NCBI RefSeq assembly: GCF_025963695.1
Contig: NZ_JAOQAH010000053.1
Span: forward strand, 27,454-91,453
Length of the DNA stretch: 64,000 nucleotides
Origin: Segetibacter sp.
Lineage (GTDB): Bacteria; Bacteroidota; Bacteroidia; Chitinophagales; Chitinophagaceae
Direction of reading: 5' to 3'
A program made the translations under genes and the position numbers. The notes under the pieces are model-generated. The model did no database searches. It had not been told where the DNA came from and saw only the letters and a list, made by a program, of their open reading frames with translations. Position 1 is the first letter of the stretch, and every line of letters starts with the position of its first letter. Of this stretch, positions 51,398 to 60,744 are shown piece after piece.

Positions 51398-52603
51398 CTA
51401 AAGTTGGTTTGTAACCCACTTTAGCTCTCTTATAATAGATTGATCAATTCGTAATTTTAATGACTCGGGAAGTACTTCCCAGGTATAAGTTTCGACTTCA
51501 AGATGATTGGTGAAAGGAGTGCTTTTTTGAATTTCCAGTATCTGAACTATATCAGCTTGTGTAGATTCCAATAGTCCAAATTTCTTTAGAAAGACAGGTA
51601 CATGAAAATGAGCTCTCCATTCATTTACCAAAGAATTTTCTGCATCGGCCAGGGCTTCAGGCAGATCGCGATATCTTACAAAACCTCCCTCTTTTTTAGA
51701 AGCAATAACCTGGTGCAGATAAGTTGACTCATTAAAAGTGCCAAAGGCTTCTTTAACTTTTAACCGGTCACTAACTTCATCGCTCATTACAGCCTTCAAC
51801 GCCGCACTTATCTGAATTTTACCTACCCGAATACCTTCTGCTGTTAATTGTTTGATTACTTCTGCGTGTGGTTCGTAGCCTATTGCAAAATGGCAAACGT
51901 CATAGCATAAGCAAATATGCCTCTTTATCATTCTTTCTGCCTCGTCGGGAGAAACAGCATATTTTGAAGCAATCCTTCGGACCCCCGCATCTAATAAATA
52001 ATTGTGGAACCACTCAAAAAATTCTTTTCCTGTCTCTAATATTCCATCCGGCTCAGGCTCTATATCCAGGTGTAACGTTTTTCCGGTTAAATGATAAATG
52101 TCAATCAGGTGTTCCGCAACTTCGAGTATATGATTTGTTGCCAATTCTTTAGCCAAACCCACCGCGTCGTCGGATGGAAACCAATAGCGGTAGCTCAGCG
52201 GCGAGGTAGAGACACCACCATCAAGATTTTCAGGAAGTAATTCGGCGAGAATATTGAAAAGACGTTTGGTATAATTAAGTCGATCAATTGTAGTCCAGTC
52301 GGGGGCATGAACGTGGTCTTTAACAATGGTGTGATGAAATCCTCCGTAGGGAAAACCATTCATTGTAAAAACATAGGCATTATTTTGATGCAACCAGTCT
52401 TTGAAGTTTTGCAATTCGTCTTTACTATATAACTGAAGACTCGCAATGTTAGATAATCTTAATCCAATGCCCATTGGCAAATTCGGGGAGAGTTCATTTT
52501 TGATGCCCCGAAAATTATGTCTTATTGCGGCAAAATGATCGGCCCAGTTTTCTCCGGCATGTATGTTTGTGCAATACGTTAAATGACCGACAGTAGTCTT
52601 CAT
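51398..52603 (-). CDS. eboE: EboE-like xylose-isomerase-type TIM barrel protein
   Basis: The protein has 401 residues. HLTYCTNIHAGENWADHFAAI opens the barrel; LHLDIEPEPDGILETGKEFFEWF, ICLCYDVCHFAIGYE and KIQISAALKA provide Glu, Asp and His in the positions of metal ligands of sugar isomerase/AP endonuclease-type barrels. The family is known as metabolite traffic protein EboE. It lies between eboD and eboF in the standard order. Confidence 0.88.
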   Translation of the reverse strand: MKTTVGHLTYCTNIHAGENWADHFAAIRHNFRGIKNELSPNLPMGIGLRLSNIASLQLYSKDELQNFKDWLHQNNAYVFTMNGFPYGGFHHTIVKDHVHAPDWTTIDRLNYTKRLFNILAELLPENLDGGVSTSPLSYRYWFPSDDAVGLAKELATNHILEVAEHLIDIYHLTGKTLHLDIEPEPDGILETGKEFFEWFHNYLLDAGVRRIASKYAVSPDEAERMIKRHICLCYDVCHFAIGYEPHAEVIKQLTAEGIRVGKIQISAALKAVMSDEVSDRLKVKEAFGTFNESTYLHQVIASKKEGGFVRYRDLPEALADAENSLVNEWRAHFHVPVFLKKFGLLESTQADIVQILEIQKSTPFTNHLEVETYTWEVLPESLKLRIDQSIIRELKWVTNQL

Positions 52604-52740
52604 AGCTGTGTAGCATTTTTACCTGTTGTTTCTTACCAGGCTAGTTTTAAAAAACTTTTATCAAGCAGAATAGACACAATTACTGGCGGGTTAGGGTTCA
52701 TTTTAATAGCGGAAAAAACGCTCTTATTGGTTGTAGCCAA

Positions 52741-53904
52741 CTACGCCACTTTCGCATCCAGCGCTTTTAGTTTTTCAGAAGCCTTCTTTAGCAACAGCCA
52801 ATCCATTTCGTTTACTTCCTGTCCTTTTCCTATAGCTGTCAGAAGCGTTATTGTAAGGCGGCCACCAAGATGTTCGCGAAACTCGTTAAGGCCAAGTAAT
52901 AAGGGGCTGCTTTCATCCTGCAGTTCCATTAAGGGATGAGTTATAGCGAAACCAAGCCTTAATAACAGGTCTATAATTCTTCTTACTTCATCTTCAGATA
53001 TGTTTCCTTTCAATCCTGAATAAACACTGTCTAGTGCGATGCCCATTGCTACGGCTTCACCATGAGTTACTTCAAAGTTGGTTAACTGTTCTAGTTTATG
53101 TGCGCTCCAATGGCCAAAATCTAAAGGTCGGGCAGAACCGGTTTCGAAAGGATCACCACTGCGAATGTGTTCCAGATGACGTGCAGCGCACCGCTTTATA
53201 AGATAATTCATTGTAGGAAGATCTCTTGCTGAAAGATCGGTAGCATTCGTTTCGAGCCAATTAAAAAAGTCTCCGTCTTTTATCAAAGCAACTTTTATTG
53301 CTTCGGACATACCTGATCGCCAGTCACGATCGGTAAGGGTGGTTAAGAATTGGTCGTCGTTGAACACAGCTGCCGGTGGAGCAAATGTTCCCATGAAGTT
53401 TTTCTTACTTTTAAAATTAACGCCGTTTTTTACCCCAACACCTGAGTCGTTTTGCGAAAGCACAGTGGTAGGGATCCGAATGTGTTTTACACCACGATGA
53501 GCAACTGCCGCAGACAAACCTGCCGTATCGAGTACTGAGCCACCACCAATTGCAGCAAGGTATGAGTGACGATCGATGCCGTAGTCATTTATAGTATTAA
53601 TGATGAACTCATTGTAGTATGAATGATTTTTTACTTTTTCCCCTCCTGGAACTAAAACAATATTCTCTGCTAGCTTAACAGTTGAAAAATGATCAAAGTA
53701 AGCATTGATTTTATCTACAAGATTTGGATGGCTTTTTGCCACCCCTTCATCAAGTACAAATAGTATTTTTTGTTGGATGCCTTCAATTTTTCGATCGTTT
53801 AAAAAATCGTTGAGAAGGGTATTTGTTATGTCAAATAAACCACTGGTAAAATGTACTCTGTATTCAAACTTTACTGAAAACGACTGTTCTAAATAATCAT
53901 GCAT
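52741..53904 (-). CDS. eboD: EboD-like 3-dehydroquinate synthase homologue
   Basis: The protein has 387 residues from the ATG at 53904; the frame's upstream TTG at 53913 is not preferred. The NAD-binding LAAIGGGSVLDTAGLSAAVAHRG, the metal ligands in RPLDFGHWSAHKLE and VTHGEAVAMGIALDS, and SGMSEAIKVALIKD resemble AroB. It is a sugar-phosphate cyclase-type protein of the ebo set rather than the housekeeping AroB. A 137-base gap precedes eboE without a terminator. Confidence 0.88.
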   Translation of the reverse strand: MHDYLEQSFSVKFEYRVHFTSGLFDITNTLLNDFLNDRKIEGIQQKILFVLDEGVAKSHPNLVDKINAYFDHFSTVKLAENIVLVPGGEKVKNHSYYNEFIINTINDYGIDRHSYLAAIGGGSVLDTAGLSAAVAHRGVKHIRIPTTVLSQNDSGVGVKNGVNFKSKKNFMGTFAPPAAVFNDDQFLTTLTDRDWRSGMSEAIKVALIKDGDFFNWLETNATDLSARDLPTMNYLIKRCAARHLEHIRSGDPFETGSARPLDFGHWSAHKLEQLTNFEVTHGEAVAMGIALDSVYSGLKGNISEDEVRRIIDLLLRLGFAITHPLMELQDESSPLLLGLNEFREHLGGRLTITLLTAIGKGQEVNEMDWLLLKKASEKLKALDAKVA

Positions 53905-54004
53905 GATGGACAAGGTGGTCTGCGGGTTTACGGCTTTTTAAAATGGTTGCGGTAAGACTTATAAGCAAAGGTATATAAGCATTGATTTTGAGGGTGCAAA
54001 TATA

Positions 54005-54895
54005 TCAGGTTACTGCAAAAAGTCGTCCCAGTTTTAATGATACGGGTAATAAAATAACAATTACGATAGCAAGATATAACGCCCCAAATGCTGCAGCCCA
54101 CCCCGCGTTCATAAGTATTAGGGCTAAAACTCCTGCTTTCACTGCTTTACCAATGTTTCTTCCAATTGGTTCTTTAATAGCAGTCAGTAAAGGAGTAAAG
54201 ATCATCCATGCAAAAGGCAGTACAAACACCAGGGTAAACAAAAGATTTCCGTTTGCAAAAGAAAAATATAAAATGGCAGCTAAAACAACTAAGTATAATA
54301 AAGATGCACAGTATAGGGTTGTTTTACTTCCGCCATGTACCTCGCCCCTGCTAACCATTGTTATGGAAGCAATGTATATAATGGGAATAATGGCAAGAAG
54401 CCAGTTTCCCTGTAATGCCAGCGGTACAATGCTTATTCCTAACAACAAATTTAAACCCCTGCACAAGCCCATGTTAACCGGTCCTAATAGTTTATGATGT
54501 TTTCCCAGCTTATTATAGACAAGGGCAGAAACGGTGATACAAAATGCAAGTAAGCCAGAAATAGTACTAACTAAAAAGGCAAGGATTATTCCTGCCGTTA
54601 GCAAAACTGCTCCTAGCGTGGTGGCTTCTTTTTTACTAATAAGTCCGCTTGGTATAGGACGTTCCGGTCGTTCTACGCTGTCTAATTCAGCATCGAAAAC
54701 ATCGTTGAAAACCACACCTCCACCATATAATCCTATTGTTGACAGGCAGAGTAATAGTACAGGCACCAGGTTTTGTACCTGGTTTGCATAATTTATAAAA
54801 TAACCTGAAATGGCAACACCAGCCAGCACATCGGCAATGGATGTAACAATGTTAGCCGGTCGCATTAATCGTAGGTACCCTGATGTTTTCTTCAC
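54005..54895 (-). CDS. eboC: EboC-like UbiA-family prenyltransferase
   Basis: The protein has 296 residues with about eight membrane helices. The first Asp-rich motif is GGVVFNDVFDAELDSVERPERPIPSG (NDxxDxxxD), and the second region is NMGLCRGLNLLLGI. UbiA proteins transfer isoprenoid groups to aromatic or other acceptors. It precedes eboD by 100 bases. Confidence 0.9.
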   Translation of the reverse strand: MKKTSGYLRLMRPANIVTSIADVLAGVAISGYFINYANQVQNLVPVLLLCLSTIGLYGGGVVFNDVFDAELDSVERPERPIPSGLISKKEATTLGAVLLTAGIILAFLVSTISGLLAFCITVSALVYNKLGKHHKLLGPVNMGLCRGLNLLLGISIVPLALQGNWLLAIIPIIYIASITMVSRGEVHGGSKTTLYCASLLYLVVLAAILYFSFANGNLLFTLVFVLPFAWMIFTPLLTAIKEPIGRNIGKAVKAGVLALILMNAGWAAAFGALYLAIVIVILLPVSLKLGRLFAVT

Positions 54896-55024
54896 TTAAA
54901 TTAAAACTGTTTAAAATAAAAAAGCTTTTTGCAAGAGAGACTAAAGCTTCACAAAGCGTTGCCGATAAACGTAATGCGACGCAACAATGCCGGTGTAAGA
55001 ACGAATGTTTGTAACAAAAAAGCG
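54896..55024. other. Spacer inside the ebo operon with a dispersed repeat
   Basis: The 129 bases between eboB and eboC contain copy H at 54974-54984 in the plus orientation, opposite to transcription. It is the only repeat copy found inside an apparent operon. Confidence 0.55.
54974..54984 (+). repeat. Dispersed intergenic repeat, copy H
   Basis: ATGCGACGCAA is followed by CAATGCCGG and, about 20 bases later, by TTTGTAACAAAAAAG in the place of box 2. Confidence 0.65.
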
Positions 55025-56011
55025 CTAACTGATAATTATAGAAGCTTTATCTATTCGTGGCTGCTGGCCACCTCGTAACACTGTGTTGCCTTCAAATTTT
55101 ACTGACTGATCAATGTTTTTGATCGTCACAAAGTCGTCTTCATTTATTTGCCCGCTCTTGCCAAAAGCAGTAATGGCATTTTGATAAGTAACCAAACGGA
55201 TATCGTGATTACTAATACCACGAAGTTTCATTAGGGCAGCAGTTTTGGGTACAGCCAGCGGATCGCTTATGCCCCAGTCGGCGGCAGAGTTAACCATAAT
55301 GCGTTCGGTGCCGTATTGTTTTATGATGTCGACCATGCGTTCGTTGCCCATTTTAGTAAAAGGGTAAATGGTAAATGCTGCCCAAAAGCCGCGGTCGAGC
55401 ACTTCTTTCACCGTTTCTTCGTTGTTGTGGTCAACAATTACCATGTCGGGACTTAATCCATGTTCAAGTGCAATGTCCATGCTTCTACGTGTACCCCTTT
55501 TCTTGTCTCTGTGAGGAGTGTGAATTTGGACGGGAAGAGCCGCTTCTTTTGCCAGCTCCAATTGCTGACGATAGTATTTTTCTTCGGCTGCGGTCTGGTC
55601 ATCAAAACCAATTTCACCTATTCCAACAACACCTTCTTTCATTATAAAAAGGGGCAGTATTTCCATTACCTGTTCGGCAAGGCTTTCATTGTTTGCTTCG
55701 CGGGAATTTAAGCCGATGGTGCAATAATGTTTAATACCGAACTGTGACGATCGAAATCTTTCCCACCCAATAAGACTGCTATAATAATCGCGAAAACTAT
55801 CGATGCCTGTTCTTGGCTGACCGAGCCAGAAGGCCGGTTCTATTAGTGCGACAACTCCTGCGTCGTACATGGCCTGGTAGTCGTCGGTTGTGCGCGAAGT
55901 CATATGAACATGCGGATCAAAAAACCGCATTCCTTTTATCGCTTGCAAATCAACAGTAGCATGACTTTCTGTTGGGTTTGTTTTTTCGCCGTCAAAAGAG
56001 CTGCAACACAT
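55025..56011 (-). CDS. eboB: EboB-like TatD-type metal-dependent hydrolase
   Basis: The protein has 328 residues. The barrel motifs are RFFDPHVHMTSRTTDDYQAM (HxH), EGVVGIGEIGFDDQT (Glu), LPVQIHTPHRDKKRG (His), MVIVDHNNEETV (His) and MVNSAADWGISDP (Asp). These are the TatD/amidohydrolase ligands. It follows eboA by 33 bases. The N-terminal ~27 residues, including MCCSSFDGEK, are poorly conserved; an internal Met (MRFFDPHVHM) could be an alternative start. Confidence 0.88.
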   Translation of the reverse strand: MCCSSFDGEKTNPTESHATVDLQAIKGMRFFDPHVHMTSRTTDDYQAMYDAGVVALIEPAFWLGQPRTGIDSFRDYYSSLIGWERFRSSQFGIKHYCTIGLNSREANNESLAEQVMEILPLFIMKEGVVGIGEIGFDDQTAAEEKYYRQQLELAKEAALPVQIHTPHRDKKRGTRRSMDIALEHGLSPDMVIVDHNNEETVKEVLDRGFWAAFTIYPFTKMGNERMVDIIKQYGTERIMVNSAADWGISDPLAVPKTAALMKLRGISNHDIRLVTYQNAITAFGKSGQINEDDFVTIKNIDQSVKFEGNTVLRGGQQPRIDKASIIIS

Positions 56012-56044
56012 ATGGCTAAATGATGAATAAGTTAATAATGGGAA

Positions 56045-56911
56045 CTACAAAGCGTTCCAGTTCAGTTTATTTTCTTTGATAGCAAATTTTAATTCAATAT
56101 CGTTTTCAAGCAAATCTTTAGCTGGTTGATAGTGACTATAAAAAGCAGCAAGAGCAGCAGCTTTTTTTTCAGAAAGATCAGCACTATTGAAAGCTTTTTC
56201 TATGTTGGCGAAGTTTTCAGCATGAATAAATTTAGTAACCAAACGCCACAATTGTGGATTAACAACGCGATGAGCGGCCCACCGCTCATTAGCATAGTCA
56301 ATTAGAATGGATGCTAGTTCTTTATTAGCTCGCTCATCTAATCCAATAATCCGCTTCACATCTTTGTCAGTAAAAAAAGCTTTCATCACCAATTGATTCC
56401 AGGCCTGCTCGCTTAAATATTGGTTCGGATAAGGGTTATTGTACATAATTGCTTCTAAAACAATACCGATATTACTCCTGATGCCGTCGGCACATTGCTT
56501 TTGCCAGTCTTCAGCATAATCGAACCCAGGTAAAGCAGAATAGAGGGCAACCAGCTCATTCATTTCTGCTGCTTTGAAAAGCGTTTCTAATTTCCTGAAG
56601 TAATTTTCTTTATCAGATGAATCGACTTGCAATAACATCCAAACTCTGCAAAGTCTATCAATCGTCCAACCATTAATAGCATATTCGGAATGGACTTGTT
56701 TTAATTTATCGTGTTCTTCCAAACTAAACTGAATAAGTTGCTTTCCTGTTTTCCTCGGAACTGCTGCAAAAGTCAAATTCAGCTGGCCGGCATTTTTCTC
56801 TTCGCGTATTAGCAGTGCCTTGTCTTGTAGCCAGGTATAAATTTCTGCTGGCAAATTGTGTTGGATAATTTCAGCAAATGTGCTTTTTAGAAAATTGCCT
56901 TTCTGCTGCAT
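56045..56911 (-). CDS. eboA: EboA-domain protein
   Basis: The protein has 288 residues from the ATG at 56909-56911. The frame extends 17 codons further to 56962, but that would overlap the upstream membrane-protein gene; the chosen start is 1 base from its stop. The sequence is all-helical (LKQVHSEYAINGWTIDRLCR, NEELVALYSALP-like ELVALYSALPGFDYAEDW, MYNNPYPNQYLSEQAWNQLV). The repeated helices and the operon position identify it as EboA. Biochemical role unknown. Confidence 0.88.
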   Translation of the reverse strand: MQQKGNFLKSTFAEIIQHNLPAEIYTWLQDKALLIREEKNAGQLNLTFAAVPRKTGKQLIQFSLEEHDKLKQVHSEYAINGWTIDRLCRVWMLLQVDSSDKENYFRKLETLFKAAEMNELVALYSALPGFDYAEDWQKQCADGIRSNIGIVLEAIMYNNPYPNQYLSEQAWNQLVMKAFFTDKDVKRIIGLDERANKELASILIDYANERWAAHRVVNPQLWRLVTKFIHAENFANIEKAFNSADLSEKKAAALAAFYSHYQPAKDLLENDIELKFAIKENKLNWNAL

Positions 56912-56912
56912 G

Positions 56913-57293
56913 TTAGGAATGAAGATTATTAACCGCAAAATAATTGATAGCCAAAGCCGCACTTATAATAATAAGACCAAAAAACTCCCTGGTCTTTTCA
57001 ATGTAGGGTTTTGTGGCCTGCATACTTTCTACAATACTGGGCTTATTATATTTCATGATCCAATCCTTAACCCCATCTTTCTCAAAAAAGAGTTTAATGG
57101 CATAAACAAGGTAAACCGCTATTGCAATAAGATAAATAACAGGGTAATATAAATGAAAAGCTGCCAGGCCACAACAAATAGCCGCCACCATATATATAGG
57201 TACCCAAATCCATGAGTCGCCATCATTAAGATTTACATAGGCGAACAATACGAAGGCTACACAAAAAAAACCATTAAGAATACTTAGAAACAT
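56913..57293 (-). CDS. TMEM220-family membrane protein, second paralogue, leading the ebo operon
   Basis: The protein has 126 residues with four helices: FLSILNGFFCVAFVLFAYVN, LNDGDSWIWVPIYMVAAICC, YYPVIYLIAIAVYLVYAIKL, and a last helix after SMQATKPYIEKTREFF. It is about as long as the paralogue at 49037. The stop is one base before the eboA start, so it is surely co-transcribed with ebo. It may be an additional membrane component of this system. Confidence 0.88.
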   Translation of the reverse strand: MFLSILNGFFCVAFVLFAYVNLNDGDSWIWVPIYMVAAICCGLAAFHLYYPVIYLIAIAVYLVYAIKLFFEKDGVKDWIMKYNKPSIVESMQATKPYIEKTREFFGLIIISAALAINYFAVNNLHS

Positions 57294-57756
57294 AAGAATT
57301 TATTTAGCAACCGTTATGAGGGATAATTCTACAACAAAAATAGAATGTAAAATAACAAATATTATCTCGACGACGGAGCTTTCGAAAATCTGTTAGGTAT
57401 CTCAATGTTACCAGGCATAGAAATTTTTACGTTGCCAGCCTGATTAACACAGATAATGCATCTCTTGCGTCGCACACTTTTACTGGAAATTTAAATGATC
57501 ATCTTTTTTGGATGGTGCAAGTAAAAAGAGCGAACGAAACTTTGGCAGTTTTGAACATAGAAATGGGCAATCTCTTTACACCTGTAGTCTAGCTACTTTA
57601 ATGACCCGCTTTTTCTAAAGTTGGTTAAGATTTTTTTATTATGGTTCTATTAGGGATCAAGTGTTCTAATCCAACTATTAAAATAAAAAAAATGGGTTAA
57701 TAATAGTCGAATTAGAAAAGTATGGCTATTTTTAGCCCAATAAATCTAACTGCTTT
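57294..57756. other. Divergent region between the ebo unit and the SusC-SusD locus
   Basis: About 460 bases contain dispersed-repeat copy I (57465-57475) on the minus strand and should hold both promoters. The 120 bases before the susC-like start are very AT-rich. No gene seen. Confidence 0.5.
57465..57475 (-). repeat. Dispersed intergenic repeat, copy I
   Basis: TTGCGTCGCAC on the plus strand; on the minus strand the context is CAGTAAAAGTGTGCGACGCA, with box 2 AGGCTGGCAACGTAAAAATT about 25 bases downstream. This is the clearest variant-1 copy with both boxes. Confidence 0.8.
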
Positions 57757-60711
57757 ATGAATATCACTTTAAAACGATTGTCGTTTTGTATCTTTTTATT
57801 TTCCCTCTTTTTATTTTCTACTTCAATTTTTGCCCAGGGCAAAAGAATTACGGGTAAGGTTACAGATCCCGCCGGTGCCGGTATACAAGGCGTAAGTGTA
57901 AAGGCTAAAAATGCCAATGCAGGTGGAACTACGGATGAAACGGGCACTTTTGCACTCACTGTTCCGCAAAATGTTACTTCACTTACATTTTCATATGTTG
58001 GTTTTACAACCCAGGAAGTTGCGCTGAGAGATCAATCTACAATCAATATTCAATTAACCCCTTCTGGCAGTCAACTTACTGATGTTGTTGTGGTTGGTTA
58101 CGGTACTCAACGTAAAAGAGAAGTAACCAGTGCAGTAACCAGTGTTAGCGCCGAAGAATTTAATAAAGGTAACGTAACGAATGTTGCACAATTGCTACAA
58201 GGTAAAGTTGCAGGTCTGTCAATATCAAGGCCCGGAGGTGACCCAAATGGTGGTTTTGCAATAAGGTTGAGGGGGCTTTCTACATTAGGAGCAAATACAC
58301 AGCCATTAGTAGTAATTGATGGCCAGGTAGGTGCCGACCTTAATAGTGTTGATCCGAACGACATTGCTAGTATAGACGTATTAAAAGATGCGTCTGCTGC
58401 CGCTATTTATGGTACGCGTGGATCAGCAGGTGTACTAATTATAACTACCAAAAGAGGTACTTCAGGTCCTCCAAAAGTTTCTTATAATAGCGCAGTAACA
58501 GCAGAAGTTCCTGCAAAATTTACGGATCATTTTTCTGCTGAAGAATATGTAGCCGCCGGTGGGGTCAATTTTGGTTCGAATACCGATTGGAATAAAGAAA
58601 TTAGCCGCACAGCTATTTCTCAAACCCATAATCTTTCATTGTCAGGAGGCGCTAATGGTACTACTTATAATGCGTCAGTTAACTATCGTGACAACCAGGG
58701 TGTTGCTATTACATCAGGTTTTCAGCAGGTGAACGCACGTTTAAATCTGACACAGAGAGCCTTGAATAATAAGTTGGTTTTTAATTTAAACTTAACCAAT
58801 AGCAGAAGAACATCGAGCCAGGCTTTTTCTGAGGCTTTTAAATATGCTACCATATTTAATCCCACTGCACCTGTGCGTACTAAAAATCCTTTGAATGATC
58901 TTTCAGGCGGGGGGTATTTCGAAAGCAATTTCGTAGACTATGCAAATCCTGTAGCTGTTCTTGAACAGAATAAAAATAGTCAAACTGTCAAAAGGTTAAA
59001 CGTTCAGGGATCAGCGGAATATGAAATAACTCAGGGATTAAAATTTTTAGTAAGGTATTCACAGCAAACATTCAACAACTTTAGAACAGCATTACTACCA
59101 CGTACATCCTTCCACTCCAGAAATTTCTTAAATGTTAGTGGCTTTGCCCGTAATGGTTATGCAATGAAGGGTACCGACGAGAATTTTAACCAGTTATATG
59201 AGAATACACTTACTTATGATACTAAGTTTAAAAATCTGAGTGTTACTGCTTTGGCGGGTTACTCGTACCAGAGTTTCTTAAATCAAGGTACAAGTATAGG
59301 CGCAGGCAATTTTATTACAGATGTAACCGCTGATAATATAGGTACAGCGCTCGACTTGAAAAACGGCCTGGCAAATGTTACCAGTTATAAAAATGCAAGC
59401 CGGCTTGCTGCCTTTTTCGGAAGACTAAACTTCAACTATCAAAATATTGCTTTTGTAACTTTAACTGCAAGAAGAGAAGGATCTACCCAATTTGGTGCTA
59501 ATAATAAATGGGGAATGTTTCCTGCAGCAAGTGCAGGGTTAGACCTTAGTAAACTATTTACCATCCCTACATTCAGCAATTTGAAGGTTAGGGCAAGTTA
59601 TGGAGTTACCGGATCATTACCTCCTGAATCATATTTGTCGTTATCTACTTTCGTGGCTGATCCAAATCGTGAATTTTATGCCGGTAACGGTTCATGGTTG
59701 GCCGTGTACGGACCAAACAGAAATGCAAATCCGGATTTGAAGTGGGAGAGAAAAGCAGAGTTCGATATAGGTCTTGATTTTGCTTTATTAGATAACAAAA
59801 TGACAGGTACATTCGATTATTACAACAGGAATACATCTGACCTGATTTTTAATGTGGCTGTTCCCGTTCCACCAAACTTAGCAAATCGGACCTGGAAGAA
59901 TGTTGGTACACTTTCAAGCAGTGGGCTTGAGTTTGCACTTAAATACAATGCGATACAGAAAAGTAATTTTTCGTGGGAAACAGGGGGTAATTTTTCGACT
60001 TACCATGTAAAACTGTCGGCATTGAGTGCCGACATCGCTCCCGGATCTTACATAGGTGAAACTAACCTAGGTACTCCCGGTCAGGAAGCAACTCAAATCA
60101 CACGGGCATATGCAGGAGAAGATATCGGACTTATCTGGGGGCCTGTTTATAAAGGGTTAGATCAAACAGGAAAATACCTGTTTGATGACGGTAAGGGTGG
60201 CACTACTAAGGATGAAAACACTTATAGAACTTTAATCGGCAAAGGATTGCCGAAGTTCGAATTCGGCTGGACAAATACATTTAACGCTGGAAATTTTGAT
60301 TTAAATTTCTTCATTCGTAGTTCAATCGGTCATGATCTTGTAAACACTTACCGTGCTTTTTATGAAAATGCTACGGTTGTTTCTGCCTACAATGCAGTAA
60401 AGACAAAATATTATGATCCTGCAGTTAAAGATGGCCAGAAGTTTAGCAGTCTCCATGTGGAAAAAGCTTCCTTTGTAAAATTAGATAACGCTACTTTAGG
60501 ATATAATTTTAGCCTGTCCAAAGCGGGTCCTGTAAAGTCTTTAAGGGCTTATGTTAACGGTCAAAATTTATTCTTCATTACTAATTACACTGGTGTTGAT
60601 CCGGAAGTTAGATATAGTGATAATGGAAATGCATTAGCACCTGGAGTTGATAGAAGAGAAACATGGGTGAGAACGAAATCTTTTACGCTTGGAGTTAATG
60701 TGGGTTTTTAG
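57757..60711 (+). CDS. SusC/RagA-family TonB-linked outer-membrane receptor
   Basis: The protein has 984 residues. The signal peptide ends at SIFAQG. The CarboxypepD_reg domain (RITGKVTDPAGAGIQGVSVK, then TSLTFSYVGF) covers about 29-105. The short TonB-box region DVVVVGYGTQRKREVT precedes the plug (VAQLLQGKVAGLSI, RGLSTLGANTQPLVVIDG, VLKDASAAAIYGTRGSAGVLII). The rest is the beta-barrel, ending in the aromatic-terminated SFTLGVNVGF. It imports a glycan or similar nutrient together with the SusD-like lipoprotein. No sigma/anti-sigma pair is directly upstream. Confidence 0.96.
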   Translation: MNITLKRLSFCIFLFSLFLFSTSIFAQGKRITGKVTDPAGAGIQGVSVKAKNANAGGTTDETGTFALTVPQNVTSLTFSYVGFTTQEVALRDQSTINIQLTPSGSQLTDVVVVGYGTQRKREVTSAVTSVSAEEFNKGNVTNVAQLLQGKVAGLSISRPGGDPNGGFAIRLRGLSTLGANTQPLVVIDGQVGADLNSVDPNDIASIDVLKDASAAAIYGTRGSAGVLIITTKRGTSGPPKVSYNSAVTAEVPAKFTDHFSAEEYVAAGGVNFGSNTDWNKEISRTAISQTHNLSLSGGANGTTYNASVNYRDNQGVAITSGFQQVNARLNLTQRALNNKLVFNLNLTNSRRTSSQAFSEAFKYATIFNPTAPVRTKNPLNDLSGGGYFESNFVDYANPVAVLEQNKNSQTVKRLNVQGSAEYEITQGLKFLVRYSQQTFNNFRTALLPRTSFHSRNFLNVSGFARNGYAMKGTDENFNQLYENTLTYDTKFKNLSVTALAGYSYQSFLNQGTSIGAGNFITDVTADNIGTALDLKNGLANVTSYKNASRLAAFFGRLNFNYQNIAFVTLTARREGSTQFGANNKWGMFPAASAGLDLSKLFTIPTFSNLKVRASYGVTGSLPPESYLSLSTFVADPNREFYAGNGSWLAVYGPNRNANPDLKWERKAEFDIGLDFALLDNKMTGTFDYYNRNTSDLIFNVAVPVPPNLANRTWKNVGTLSSSGLEFALKYNAIQKSNFSWETGGNFSTYHVKLSALSADIAPGSYIGETNLGTPGQEATQITRAYAGEDIGLIWGPVYKGLDQTGKYLFDDGKGGTTKDENTYRTLIGKGLPKFEFGWTNTFNAGNFDLNFFIRSSIGHDLVNTYRAFYENATVVSAYNAVKTKYYDPAVKDGQKFSSLHVEKASFVKLDNATLGYNFSLSKAGPVKSLRAYVNGQNLFFITNYTGVDPEVRYSDNGNALAPGVDRRETWVRTKSFTLGVNVGF

Positions 60712-60744
60712 TTATTTAAATTTATTAATATTTATTATTTACAT

